A DNA stretch of 64,000 nt, taken from assembly GCA_013204155.1 (NCBI GenBank), contig JABMOK010000186.1, positions 16,210-80,209 of the forward strand. The letters are read 5' to 3'. The notes beneath the pieces were generated by a model. The model worked only from the letters and a program-made list of their open reading frames with translations, did not search any database and was not told the DNA's origin. Shown here piece after piece: positions 30,036 through 38,924 of the stretch (its first letter is position 1; each line of letters opens with the position of its first letter). The stretch is from Pseudohongiella sp. Lineage in GTDB: Bacteria; Pseudomonadota; Gammaproteobacteria; Pseudomonadales; Pseudohongiellaceae. Position numbers and translations under genes: made by a program.

Positions 30036-30941
30036 ATGAAGAAAATCGAACGAATCATGGTGGTAATTGACGCAAATGAAGATTTTTCATCTGCGCCGGA
30101 TGGGCTGCCCGTTGAGTTGAGAAAAGCGTTGCGATTTGTGCAGGATAAGCAAGCGGCTGAGATCAAATTAGTCAGTGTGGGCTATGAGAAATACCTCGGC
30201 AGCAGTTTCCATATGATCGCGGTTGACTATGCCGCACTGCAAAAGGAATATTGCGACCGTTTGTCGGCCAGTATGCAGAATTTGGTAGATCAGCTTGCAG
30301 GGCAGGGTTATAACATTAGCAGCGCAGTACGTTGGGCGCACCCACGATATGAAGCTATCGTCAAGGAAGCTGAGGATTTCAAAGCCGACTTATTGATTCA
30401 GCATTGTCGTGCCTACGGCAAGATTGAACATCACCATCTCACTAACGATAGTTGGCAACTGGTTCGTCACTGCCCACTCCCGCTGCTTCTGGTTAAAGAT
30501 AAGGAATGGGGAGATCCTGTGGTGATGATGGCGGCGGTTGACCCATTGCATAGTCATAGTAAGCCGATGCAGTTGGACCGTCAGATTATTGATGCCTCAT
30601 CTTCCATTAGTGGGCAACTGGCCGGCACTTTCCACATTGTGCATGCTTATGCCGAATCGGCCAGGCCATTCGCCCCTGCTGGAACGATTAAAGCAGAGCA
30701 CAGTGCCGCATTTAGCGAGCTCGTCGGCGGGTATAACTTCGATGAGGCGAATCTGCATTTGATTGACGAAACGCCCGTCTATGCCCTGCAGCACTATAGC
30801 GAGAAATTGAATTCAGATATTGTGGTGATGGGAGCAGTTTCCAGATCAAGATTTTCTGAAGCATTGATCGGTAGCACGGCAGAGGAAGTCTTGGATTATG
30901 TCAAGACTGACTTGTTGATTGTGAAACCATCAGCTGAATAG
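30036..30941 (+). CDS. Tandem-domain universal stress protein
   Basis: A 301-residue protein with two UspA folds. The second domain ends VVMGAVSRSRFSEALIGSTAEEVLDYVKTDLLIVKPS, the same UspE-type loop as its paralogues at 25238 and 32091. ATG 30036 is preceded by AAGGA; ATG 30015 is less well placed. It lies 110 bp after the DksA-like gene on the same strand, has no FNR box of its own, and may be expressed from the upstream promoter. A strong terminator follows. Confidence 0.86.
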   Translation: MKKIERIMVVIDANEDFSSAPDGLPVELRKALRFVQDKQAAEIKLVSVGYEKYLGSSFHMIAVDYAALQKEYCDRLSASMQNLVDQLAGQGYNISSAVRWAHPRYEAIVKEAEDFKADLLIQHCRAYGKIEHHHLTNDSWQLVRHCPLPLLLVKDKEWGDPVVMMAAVDPLHSHSKPMQLDRQIIDASSSISGQLAGTFHIVHAYAESARPFAPAGTIKAEHSAAFSELVGGYNFDEANLHLIDETPVYALQHYSEKLNSDIVVMGAVSRSRFSEALIGSTAEEVLDYVKTDLLIVKPSAE

Positions 30942-30958
30942 TTTAAGACTCGCAAGCG

Positions 30959-30998
30959 AAAGACAGGGCTCATCCTTAATGGAGGGTTCTGTCTTTTT
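30959..30998 (+). terminator. Rho-independent terminator
   Basis: AAGACAG pairs with CTGTCTT, extended inward by several mostly wobble and G-C pairs around a TTAAT loop, followed by TTTTT. It lies 18 bp after the usp stop. Confidence 0.85.
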
Positions 30999-31083
30999 GC
31001 GTTCCGGGCCTGTAGTCGATGTTTGTTGTAGGCTGCCTCGTTGTTTTTCTTTGCTTAAAAATCCTTTCTTCTCTAAAAATATT

Positions 31084-31899
31084 TTATTTCATATGCAGTA
31101 AATTGCCACAGAACTTGCAATGGCGCGCATCTAAATCGTGACTCGTGGCCTGACAACTTACACACTCCCGGGAATCATCGGTCGGTTTTTGCGTTTGCCG
31201 CTGCACCTGCTGCATGAGTTCGGCGCCGATAATCCCGGTGGGGACGGCAATAAACGCATAACCGGAAATCATAGCGAGGGCGGCAATGAATTGGCCCAGT
31301 GGAGTCTGTGGGGAGATGTCACCGTAGCCGACGGTGGTGATGGTTACAATGGCCCAATAGATAGATTGTGGAATATTGTTAAAGCCATTTTCCGGCCCCT
31401 CGATGATAAACATCAGAGCGCCGAAAATGATGATTATAGTTAAAATTGAAAACAGGAAGACGAGTATTTTTCGCCGGGCTTGCATAAGCGCCGCGTAAAG
31501 CATGTTGGCCTCGCCCAAATAGCGTAGTAATTTGAGAACTCGAAAGATGCGAAGCACGCGCATGACCCGGATTACAATCAAATACACCGCTGAAGGGAAC
31601 AGGAAGGCAATATAGGTCGGCAGGATTGAGGCCAGGTCAATAATGCCGTAGAAGCTGAAGATATAAGCGCGTTTGTTCGGCGTACTGTACAGTCTCAGTG
31701 CGTACTCAATGGTAAACAGAATGGTAAACAACCATTCCAGTCTGAATAGGAAGGCGCCATATTGTGCGTGGTAAGCAGCGACGGAATCAAACAGGACTGC
31801 CGTCACACTGGAAACAATCATCACCATCAAGATGATATCAAACAATTTTCCCGCGCGAGATTCATAGCCGAAGATCACATCGTAAATAATTTTTCGCAT
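31084..31899 (-). CDS. Voltage-gated-type potassium channel with C-terminal zinc ribbon
   Basis: A 271-residue six-helix ion channel. S4 carries regularly spaced arginines (VIRVMRVLRIFRVLKLLRY), and the pore has the K+ filter TTVGYGDISP. After the last helix, the tail has CVSCQATSHDLDARHCKFCGNLL, a four-cysteine zinc-ribbon motif that is not part of the core channel fold. It probably carries K+ current across the inner membrane. The ribbon could sense redox or metal. Same strand as, and 191 bp downstream of, a usp gene with an FNR box. Confidence 0.88.
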   Translation of the reverse strand: MRKIIYDVIFGYESRAGKLFDIILMVMIVSSVTAVLFDSVAAYHAQYGAFLFRLEWLFTILFTIEYALRLYSTPNKRAYIFSFYGIIDLASILPTYIAFLFPSAVYLIVIRVMRVLRIFRVLKLLRYLGEANMLYAALMQARRKILVFLFSILTIIIIFGALMFIIEGPENGFNNIPQSIYWAIVTITTVGYGDISPQTPLGQFIAALAMISGYAFIAVPTGIIGAELMQQVQRQTQKPTDDSRECVSCQATSHDLDARHCKFCGNLLHMK

Positions 31900-32090
31900 A
31901 TTAAACGGCTTTTCCCATTAGTTATTCGTTGAAAGCTTTCTGCCTCCTGGTCTTTATCGCCGTGCCCGGGGTTTTCTCCAGAACTAATGGGGCAGTAGCG
32001 GAAGTCACGGCGGGCATCACGCCGATTATTGTCAAGAGAAATACGAGTCCTGCGTGGCAGCAATTGTCCGGCTGAACCTTGCGAGGTCTG

Positions 32091-33005
32091 CTATTTTTTA
32101 GCCGGTTTGATTACCAATACATCGCAGGGGCAGTCTTCGAGAATTTTCTCCGCGGTGTTTCCGACGATGGCACGCTCCAGTACATTTCTTGAGAGGGCGC
32201 CTATTACCAGTATATTTGCCTTGACGGATTTTAGATAATTGACCAGGTGAGGAACAATCTCGCCGTAACTAAGCTCTATATTGTCTTCGGCAATATTATG
32301 ATCCTGCAACAGCTGTTTGATTTTTACTTCATGCTTATGCCGCATTTTTTCCAGACCGATAGTAGATTCGGAGCCTAAAGGAAACATGGTGCTGACAAAG
32401 GGGAAATAAGAATGGAATACATAGGGTGACTGCTGGAGTATGTCAGCGAATAGCTCGGTATGCTCGAGTAAGGAATGATCCAGGTGTGTCTGAACAGCTT
32501 TTCGGTGAAAGGGGTCAACTGCCGTTACTACGGCACCCTCGTCTTGCCACCCATTGGGCTTGACCAATAACAGGTCGGCGGGACATTTCCTGATTAAACG
32601 CCAGTCGGTGTTGGTAACCAGAGATCTCTCTATTACATTGTGCGTGTGTGTGCTCTTCATAACCAGATCGGGTTTGAGCGCCTTGGTCTGCTTTATGATG
32701 GCTTCGGCAAGGTGGTGGTGCTCGGCGAACACCGAATTCACCTCAATCTCTTCCTTGCCAAATTCATCGCTCAGATCCGCCAACAGCTTCTTGTAATGTT
32801 GCTCGAACAGCTGGCGTTGTTGCTCGAAGAAATCACCATCCATTCCCTCATAGACGTAAGAATGGTCGGTCAGCGAGTTCTCATTGTTGATAAAAAGCGT
32901 AATCCTGGCCTTGCATGCCTTAGCCACCAGCTTTGCCCGGTCTACGACGAAATCTCGATCCACGGTAGGATCTATCACCACTAATATGTTCTCGATAGTC
33001 TGCAT
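32091..33005 (-). CDS. Tandem-domain universal stress protein
   Basis: A 304-residue paralogue of the proteins at 25238 and 30036. It has two UspA folds; the second ends LVIGALSRNVLERAIVGNTAEKILEDCPCDVLVIKP. A perfect FNR box lies 120 bp upstream of ATG 33005. Predicted cytoplasmic, induced under low oxygen. Confidence 0.88.
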   Translation of the reverse strand: MQTIENILVVIDPTVDRDFVVDRAKLVAKACKARITLFINNENSLTDHSYVYEGMDGDFFEQQRQLFEQHYKKLLADLSDEFGKEEIEVNSVFAEHHHLAEAIIKQTKALKPDLVMKSTHTHNVIERSLVTNTDWRLIRKCPADLLLVKPNGWQDEGAVVTAVDPFHRKAVQTHLDHSLLEHTELFADILQQSPYVFHSYFPFVSTMFPLGSESTIGLEKMRHKHEVKIKQLLQDHNIAEDNIELSYGEIVPHLVNYLKSVKANILVIGALSRNVLERAIVGNTAEKILEDCPCDVLVIKPAKK

Positions 33006-33124
33006 AATTTCCTGTTCTTGAGCCTTAGTTCCCTAAAGTGGTGGCAGTCATGATAATCATCTAAGGGCGAAGAAACCACTACAAGTCAACAAATCCTATT
33101 GTTAGAGTTTTGCTCACAGGCTTA

Positions 33125-33138
33125 TTGATCCAAATCAA
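33125..33138 (-). promoter_or_regulatory. FNR/Anr box, perfect consensus, for usp gene at 32091-33005
   Basis: TTGATCCAAATCAA matches TTGAT-N4-ATCAA at all ten positions. With +1 near 33090 the box is at -41.5, and an AACAAT-like -10 lies at 33103-33098. It might also act on the divergent cytochrome gene at 33357, though the distance makes that less likely. Confidence 0.88.
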
Positions 33139-33356
33139 CGAGTCGAATCTGTCCTTTTCCATACTGGTGGAGGAGTATTCCCCTTCAAGGCTATTCCCCG
33201 TCAATCAATACGAAACTCGAAACCAGCCGCGTAATCAATTAAGATACGGGTCGTCGAACAGGAAAGGGTAGTATAAAGACTGGTCTTGGTAGAGGCGCTA
33301 ATTGAGAAGCGGGAAAGGGGAAGAAAAGGCGCATGGAAAAGCAAAGGGGGACGTGT

Positions 33357-33848
33357 ATGAAATTGATTTCAGGATTTATCACAATAGCACTGTTATCGAC
33401 ATGTTCAGGCCCGCGGGAGGGTGCCGGTAGCTCTTCATCGCCACGGGTGAACATCCCGTTTACTCCGGATATTAGTATCAACGAAGTCATGGTTGCGCAA
33501 ATTGATCATGCCGCTCACTTTATTTGGAATGCTGCGAATCCTGCTAATGCGGCATCGGCGATTGATTGGCAGGAAGTCGAGCACCACGCGATTCAGTTAA
33601 TCGCCAGTCGAAGCGCAATCAGCATGGGTGGTACCGGAGTCAATGATGCTATGTGGATCGCTCAGACGTCCTGGCGTGAATATGTCAACATGCTGAACAA
33701 CGCCAGTTTGCTGGCGTTGGAAAGCGCCCGCCAGCAGGACGTGGCGCAATTGTCCCGGGCCGGTGATCTGCTTGTCGAGTCTTGTGAATTATGCCACCGG
33801 CAATACAAGCCAGCGATACCCACCGAAGGCTTTACTCACCCGCACTAA
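33357..33848 (+). CDS. Cytochrome c'-like lipoprotein, single C-terminal heme motif
   Basis: A 163-residue protein with a short signal peptide and a lipobox-like LLSTC near residue 14. The body is mostly helical, with a C-terminal SCELCHRQYKPAIP. The single CxxCH near the C terminus followed by Lys is the layout of cytochrome c' and c556, four-helix-bundle proteins that bind NO or handle oxidative or nitrosative stress. ATG 33357 is preceded by AGGGGGA; the longer frame to 33333 is not needed. It lies on the opposite strand of the usp cluster and converges on the ACAD gene three bases away. Confidence 0.75.
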   Translation: MKLISGFITIALLSTCSGPREGAGSSSSPRVNIPFTPDISINEVMVAQIDHAAHFIWNAANPANAASAIDWQEVEHHAIQLIASRSAISMGGTGVNDAMWIAQTSWREYVNMLNNASLLALESARQQDVAQLSRAGDLLVESCELCHRQYKPAIPTEGFTHPH

Positions 33849-33851
33849 TGC

Positions 33852-35000
33852 TCAGCTGGCATTTTTAATCATATTGCGCGCGATGATGAGTTGCTGAATC
33901 TGGCTGGTGCCTTCGTATAAACGGAACAAGCGCACATCGCGATAGAATCGTTCCACAGCATACTCGGACATATAACCGGCGCCGCCATGTATTTGTACTG
34001 CTCGGTCCGCTACCCGACCCACCATCTCGGTGGCAAATAATTTGCAGGCCGACGATTCGGTGCTGACATTTTCACCGTTATCCCGTTTGCGGGCGGTCTC
34101 CTCGGTCATGCATTTAGCGGCATAGGTCTCTGTTTGAGAATCGGCCAACATGGCCTGAATTAATTGTTGCTCGGCGAGCGGCTTGCCGAATTGTTTACGC
34201 TGCATCGCATATTCCAGGGCATCATCTATCAGACGCTGCGCAACACCCACACTGAGACCTGAAATATGCAGTCGGCCTCGATCCAGCACTTTCATGGCGG
34301 TAATAAAACCCTCGCCTTCTTCACCGATGATATTTTCAGCCGGAACCGGACAGTCTTCGAATATCACATCGCAAGTCAGTGAGCCTGATTGTCCCATCTT
34401 CTTATCTATTGCTCCCAGGCTGATCCCCGGTGAGCTTTTCTCGACGATAAAAGATGAGATGCCGCGAGCACCTTTAATGTCCGGGTTGGTTCTGGCCATG
34501 ACATTGAAGGTATCTGCCACGGGGGCATTGGTAATAAAGCGTTTTGTACCATTGAGAATGTAATGATCGCCTTCACGCCTGGCGCTGGTCTTTAGCGCGG
34601 CGGCATCGGAGCCTGCTTCCGGTTCCGTCAGACAGAAACAGCTAATCCATTCGCCGGTGGCATATTTAGGCAGGTACTTCTGTTTTTGCTGTTCGCTGCC
34701 GCTAAAAATAATGGCGGCAGAACCAATGCCATTGTTGGTGCCGATGATCGACCGGAATGCAGGGGATGTACGTCCCAGCGCGATAGCCACCTGAATCTCT
34801 TCTTCCATGGTAAGACCGAGACCGCCATACTGTTCAGGAATAGTCAGGCCAAACAGGCCCAGCGCCTTCATCTCTGCCAGGATATCGTCCGGGAGTTTGG
34901 CTTCCTCCGCCAGTTGCTTCTCTGCCGGGATGAGTCTTTCCCGCACGAAGCGTTCAATTATGTCGACAAGTTGTGTGAGAGTTTCCTGATCGCGAATCAT
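33852..35000 (-). CDS. Acyl-CoA dehydrogenase
   Basis: A 382-residue canonical ACAD. It has IPEQYGGLGLTMEEE, CLTEPEAGSDAAALKTSA (FAD/acyl binding), RKQFGKPLAEQQLIQAMLAD and the C-terminal LYEGTSQIQ with the catalytic Glu. It is complete, unlike the two paired sets elsewhere in the window, and likely homotetrameric, oxidising a medium- or branched-chain acyl-CoA. Converges with the cytochrome gene. Confidence 0.9.
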   Translation of the reverse strand: MIRDQETLTQLVDIIERFVRERLIPAEKQLAEEAKLPDDILAEMKALGLFGLTIPEQYGGLGLTMEEEIQVAIALGRTSPAFRSIIGTNNGIGSAAIIFSGSEQQKQKYLPKYATGEWISCFCLTEPEAGSDAAALKTSARREGDHYILNGTKRFITNAPVADTFNVMARTNPDIKGARGISSFIVEKSSPGISLGAIDKKMGQSGSLTCDVIFEDCPVPAENIIGEEGEGFITAMKVLDRGRLHISGLSVGVAQRLIDDALEYAMQRKQFGKPLAEQQLIQAMLADSQTETYAAKCMTEETARKRDNGENVSTESSACKLFATEMVGRVADRAVQIHGGAGYMSEYAVERFYRDVRLFRLYEGTSQIQQLIIARNMIKNAS

Positions 35001-35324
35001 TGCCTGGCTGCCTGCTTCCGTGTCTGTGAAAATGAGCGACTAAACTAGCATAAGGCAGGATTTTATGCGACTGCACGCACCGGATTCGCTGGTTTGAGGT
35101 TCAATTCCACCGCTCAATTCCCTATGCTAGAATGGCCAACCTTGTTTCACGGCAGCGCCGTTGAAGACGGGGAAAGCTATTGGCTCCAGGGGGAATCCAG
35201 TAGCGTCTGTTGCTAACACCATAGCGCGAGGGGCAGTCATAAGGGCTGGTGCCCGGTTTTTGCTATCACTCCTCCAAAATTATTTGCCAGTTAATAAGTT
35301 TAGCCATCACTTAGAGAGTAAACC
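35001..35324 (+). promoter_or_regulatory. Possible promoter and structured leader of the thiolase-fadB operon
   Basis: Gene-free stretch of 324 bp. TTCAAT (near 35100) and TATGCT (near 35123), 17 bp apart, may form a sigma-70 promoter. The following ~190 nt fold into several small stems: CGGC/GCCG, CCGT/ACGG, GCTATTGG with CCAGTAGC, and GGGC-TGGT-GCCC followed by GGTTTTT near 35249-35262. The last could be a leader terminator. It matches no riboswitch family I know. A TTG-initiated ORF here is not convincing. Confidence 0.35.
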
Positions 35325-36545
35325 ATGTCTGATAACACACTCACCGATGCCTTTATCTACGATGGTGGACGCACCGCCTTTGGTCGCCATGGGGGAGCAC
35401 TGTCTCCAGTCCGCCCGGATGATCTATTGGCCCATGTTATTAAAACCGTAGTCGAGCGAAATCCATTTGTGGCCCAGGATTATGAAGATGTCATCATAGG
35501 TAATACCAATGGTGCCGGCGAAGATTGTCGTAATGTTGCAAGATTTGCGCTGCTGCGTGCTGGCATGCCTACTTCGGTGGCCGGTTTAACGGTCAATCGT
35601 CTCTGCGGATCTGGCTTGGCCGCCACTCTGGATGCGGCTCGGGCGGTGAGAGTTGGAGAGGGGGATTTATTTGTAGCCGGTGGCGTCGAATCAATGAGCC
35701 GCGCGCCTTTAATATTATCCAAGGCGCAATCGGCTTTTGATCGTGGCCAGCAAATAGCAGACAGCACTCTGGGGGCACGTTTTACCAATCCCGCCTATGC
35801 GGCCGCCTATGGCAATGACACGATGCCGCAGACGGCAGACAATATTGCCAGCGAGCTGGGTATTTCCCGAGCCGATAGCGATGGGTTCGCGGCGGCTTCT
35901 CAAGCCAGGTACGAAGCGGCCAGAGGTGACGGTTTCTTCAAAGATGAAATTATTCCCATCGAAGTGCCCCAGGGCCGCAAGAAACCCGCGCTGGTGGTTG
36001 ATGCCGACGAGCATCCACGACCATCATCCAATCTTCAGGCCTTAAGCGGATTGCGCGCCCTGTTCGAAGACGGCGTGGTAACCGCGGGCAATGCCTCCGG
36101 TATTAACGATGGCGCCGCCGCCTTGATTGTCGGCAATGCCGCTATCGGTGAAAAATTTGGGCTGCAGCCAAGAGTGAGAATTATTGCCGGCGCCGTCGCT
36201 GGCGTTGAGCCAAGAGTGATGGGTCTGGGTCCGGTGTTTGCTATACGTAAAGCGCTGGCTCGGGCCAATTTGCAATTGTCGGATATGGATATCATCGAGA
36301 TCAATGAAGCCTTCGCCTCACAGGTGTTGGGTTGCCTTAAGATGCTGGAAGTGGATTTCACTGATTCCCGGGTTAATCCCAATGGGGGTGCTATCGCGCT
36401 AGGTCATCCGCTGGGGGCTTCCGGGGCAAGAATCGCCGTTACTGCCATGCGTCAGCTGGAAAGAACCGGCGGCAGATATGCGGCGATCAGTCTTTGCATC
36501 GGTATCGGACAAGGGGTGGCGGCAATATTGGAACGGGTTGAATAA
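35325..36545 (+). CDS. Acetyl-CoA acyltransferase (thiolase)
   Basis: A 406-residue thiolase II/beta-ketothiolase. The nucleophilic Cys is in VNRLCGSGL (~residue 91), the His in GGAIALGHPLGASG (~360), and the second Cys in SLCIGIGQG (~390). The IYDGGRTAFGRHGGAL N terminus resembles PcaF/PaaJ/FadA-type degradative enzymes. Together with the downstream FadB/J-like protein it forms a beta-oxidation pair, gap 88 bp. Start ATG 35325; GAGAG lies ~8 bp upstream. Confidence 0.9.
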   Translation: MSDNTLTDAFIYDGGRTAFGRHGGALSPVRPDDLLAHVIKTVVERNPFVAQDYEDVIIGNTNGAGEDCRNVARFALLRAGMPTSVAGLTVNRLCGSGLAATLDAARAVRVGEGDLFVAGGVESMSRAPLILSKAQSAFDRGQQIADSTLGARFTNPAYAAAYGNDTMPQTADNIASELGISRADSDGFAAASQARYEAARGDGFFKDEIIPIEVPQGRKKPALVVDADEHPRPSSNLQALSGLRALFEDGVVTAGNASGINDGAAALIVGNAAIGEKFGLQPRVRIIAGAVAGVEPRVMGLGPVFAIRKALARANLQLSDMDIIEINEAFASQVLGCLKMLEVDFTDSRVNPNGGAIALGHPLGASGARIAVTAMRQLERTGGRYAAISLCIGIGQGVAAILERVE

Positions 36546-36633
36546 ATCAGATTAAGCCAAGGCCCTGAAACAGGATTCAAATGAGTCACACTGGCGATCA
36601 AGTCAGCCATACAAAGAATTAAAAGGAATCAAT

Positions 36634-38742
36634 ATGTCGAATGTAGTGAGCTACGAATTAATTGAAAACATTGCCGTGATCAGCGTCAATAGCCCACCCG
36701 TCAATGCCTTGTCTCAGGCGGTACGGGAAGGGATATTGAATGCGGTTACCACGGCACAGACGGATGCTTCTGAAGCCATTGTGCTGCGCTGTGAGGGGAG
36801 CACCTTTATCGCCGGTGCGGATATCACAGAGTTTGGCAAACCACCGATGGAACCTGGCTTGCCGGTGGTGCTTGACGCCATCGAAAATTCCAGCAAACCG
36901 GTTATCGCGGCCATCCATGGCACGGCGCTCGGCGGTGGGTTCGAGGTATCACTTGCCTGTCATTACCGCTGTGGGATTGCTTCGGCGAAGGTGGGCTTGC
37001 CTGAAGTGAAGCTGGGCCTGTTGCCAGGCGCCGGTGGCACACAGCGGGTTCCTCGCCTGGCAGGTGTTAAGGCGGCGCTGGAGATGATTACCACAGGGAA
37101 TCCGGTCGCGGCAGGCAAGGCCCACGAGATGGGCCTGATAGATGAGCTTATTCAAGGTGACGATTTAAAGGCCGGCGCGATTCACTACGCGAAACAGCTG
37201 CTGGAGTCCGGCGCGCCACTTAAACGAGTTCGTGACATCACTATCGATCCGGCGACGGTCGAGCCAGGATTTTTTGCGGCCGCACGGAAGAAACTTGCCT
37301 TGCGCGCCCGTGGTCAGATTGCACCCGACAAGATTGTTTCCTGTATCGAAGCCGCCGTTAATCTGCCAATGGATCAGGGTCTGGAAAGAGAGAGGGAACT
37401 GTTTCGTGAATTAGTGACCTCGCCAGAGTCGGCGGCAATGCGGCATATCTTTTTTGCCGAGCGCCAGGCCGCGAAGATCAAGGATTTACCCAAAGATACT
37501 CCCGTACGGGATATCAAGAAGGTCGCAATTATTGGTGGCGGCACCATGGGCGGGGGCATAGCCATGTGTTTCGCCAATGTGGGTATCCCGGTTTTGATGC
37601 TGGAGATTAATGACGAAGCCTTGCAGCGCGGCATGAACATTATCAACAAGAATTACAAGATCACGGTGCAGAAAGGCAAACTGGATCCCAACAAAATGCA
37701 GGATCTTCTCGATCTGATCACAGGAACAACCAATTACGCTGATCTTGGCGATGTTGATCTGGTGATAGAAGCCGTGTTTGAAAACCTTGAACTAAAGAAA
37801 GAAATTTTCGCCAAGCTCGATGGTGTCTGTAAGCAGGGTGCGATTCTGGCAAGCAACACCTCCTATCAGGACATTAATGCCATAGCCGAAGCCACCAGTA
37901 GACCCGAAGACGTTCTGGGTATGCACTTTTTTAGTCCGGCCAATGTAATGAAGTTGCTGGAAGTGGTTCGCGGTGAGAAGACGGCGGACGATGTGCTAGC
38001 CACCTCAATGCAGATCGGCAAGAAGATTGGCAAAGTCTGCGCGTTATCGAGGGTCTGTTATGGCTTCATCGGTAATCGTATGTTGGGTGGCTATGGCCGC
38101 GAAGCGCAGATGCTACTCATGGACGGCTGTACGCCGGCGCAGGTCGACTCGGCGCTGGAAAAATTTGGCATGGCGATGGGACCCTTGGCTATGGGCGATC
38201 TTGCCGGACTCGATGTGGGTTATAAGGCCCGTCAGGCGAGAACAGATCTGCCGGACGATGCAAAACTGTATCGCGTGGGTACGCTACTGGTTGAGATGGG
38301 CCGACATGGACAGAAAACCGGTTCCGGTTTTTACAAGTATGATGCAGAGACGCGCAAGCGCATGTCCGACCCGGAAGTAGAGGCCATGATCAAAGCGGAG
38401 GCAGCAAAGATTGGGGTCGAACAACGGGATATTTCCGAGCAAGAAATTATACAGCGCTGCCTTTATCCGTTGATAAACGAAGGGGCGCTTATTCTCGAAG
38501 AAGGCATTGCACAGCGACCCGGCGATATCGATGTGGTGTATGTATTCGGCTATGCTTTTCCCGCCGCGAAGGGTGGGCCAATGCACTACGCCGATCATAT
38601 TGGGTTAAAAAATGTTTATGACAAGATCTGTGAATTTCGTGATCGCGACGGTGGCGAGCAATATTGGAAGCCTGCGCCGTTACTCGAAAAGCTGGCAAGG
38701 GAAGGCAAGACCTTCGCCGAATGGGGCGCGGAACAGGGTTAG
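36634..38742 (+). CDS. fadJ: Bifunctional enoyl-CoA hydratase / 3-hydroxyacyl-CoA dehydrogenase
   Basis: A 702-residue two-domain enzyme. The N-terminal crotonase domain (~1-190) has FIAGADITEF (oxyanion), HGTALGGGFEVSLACHYR and PEVKLGLLPGAGGTQR with the two catalytic Glu. The C-terminal dehydrogenase (~295-700) has VAIIGGGTMGGGIAMCFAN (NAD) and LGMHFFSPANVMKLLEVV (catalytic His). Domain order and length resemble FadJ/FadB and peroxisomal multifunctional enzymes; the bacterial symbol is given by similarity of layout only. Partner thiolase is upstream. Confidence 0.88.
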   Translation: MSNVVSYELIENIAVISVNSPPVNALSQAVREGILNAVTTAQTDASEAIVLRCEGSTFIAGADITEFGKPPMEPGLPVVLDAIENSSKPVIAAIHGTALGGGFEVSLACHYRCGIASAKVGLPEVKLGLLPGAGGTQRVPRLAGVKAALEMITTGNPVAAGKAHEMGLIDELIQGDDLKAGAIHYAKQLLESGAPLKRVRDITIDPATVEPGFFAAARKKLALRARGQIAPDKIVSCIEAAVNLPMDQGLERERELFRELVTSPESAAMRHIFFAERQAAKIKDLPKDTPVRDIKKVAIIGGGTMGGGIAMCFANVGIPVLMLEINDEALQRGMNIINKNYKITVQKGKLDPNKMQDLLDLITGTTNYADLGDVDLVIEAVFENLELKKEIFAKLDGVCKQGAILASNTSYQDINAIAEATSRPEDVLGMHFFSPANVMKLLEVVRGEKTADDVLATSMQIGKKIGKVCALSRVCYGFIGNRMLGGYGREAQMLLMDGCTPAQVDSALEKFGMAMGPLAMGDLAGLDVGYKARQARTDLPDDAKLYRVGTLLVEMGRHGQKTGSGFYKYDAETRKRMSDPEVEAMIKAEAAKIGVEQRDISEQEIIQRCLYPLINEGALILEEGIAQRPGDIDVVYVFGYAFPAAKGGPMHYADHIGLKNVYDKICEFRDRDGGEQYWKPAPLLEKLAREGKTFAEWGAEQG

Positions 38743-38755
38743 ATTGCCTCAATTT

Positions 38756-38839
38756 ACTCGCAGGTAACTACTCGCAAGTAATCAGTCGCAAGCAATCAGT
38801 CGCAAGTAATCAGTCGCAAGTACGTAGTCGCAAGTGAAG
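38756..38839. repeat. Tandem repeat, 14 bp x6
   Basis: Six units of ASTCGCARGTAATC, the outer ones diverged, starting 13 bp after the stop codon of the fadB/J-like gene. Non-coding. Confidence 0.93.
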
Positions 38840-38924
38840 GCGCCGAGAATAGTCTTGAACTCAATCCCGGCGCCGTTGACTATTCAACTAGCAGAATACT
38901 TTAGCTGTTTATACAAGAGAGTTA

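Noticed and set aside
30001-30036. A fifth FNR box upstream of the usp gene at 30036
   Set aside because: TTGATACCGCCGCT near 29965 has only one good half-site.
35161-35451. A 96-residue ORF overlapping the thiolase start
   Set aside because: TTG start, no conserved features, different frame from the thiolase; the region reads better as a leader.
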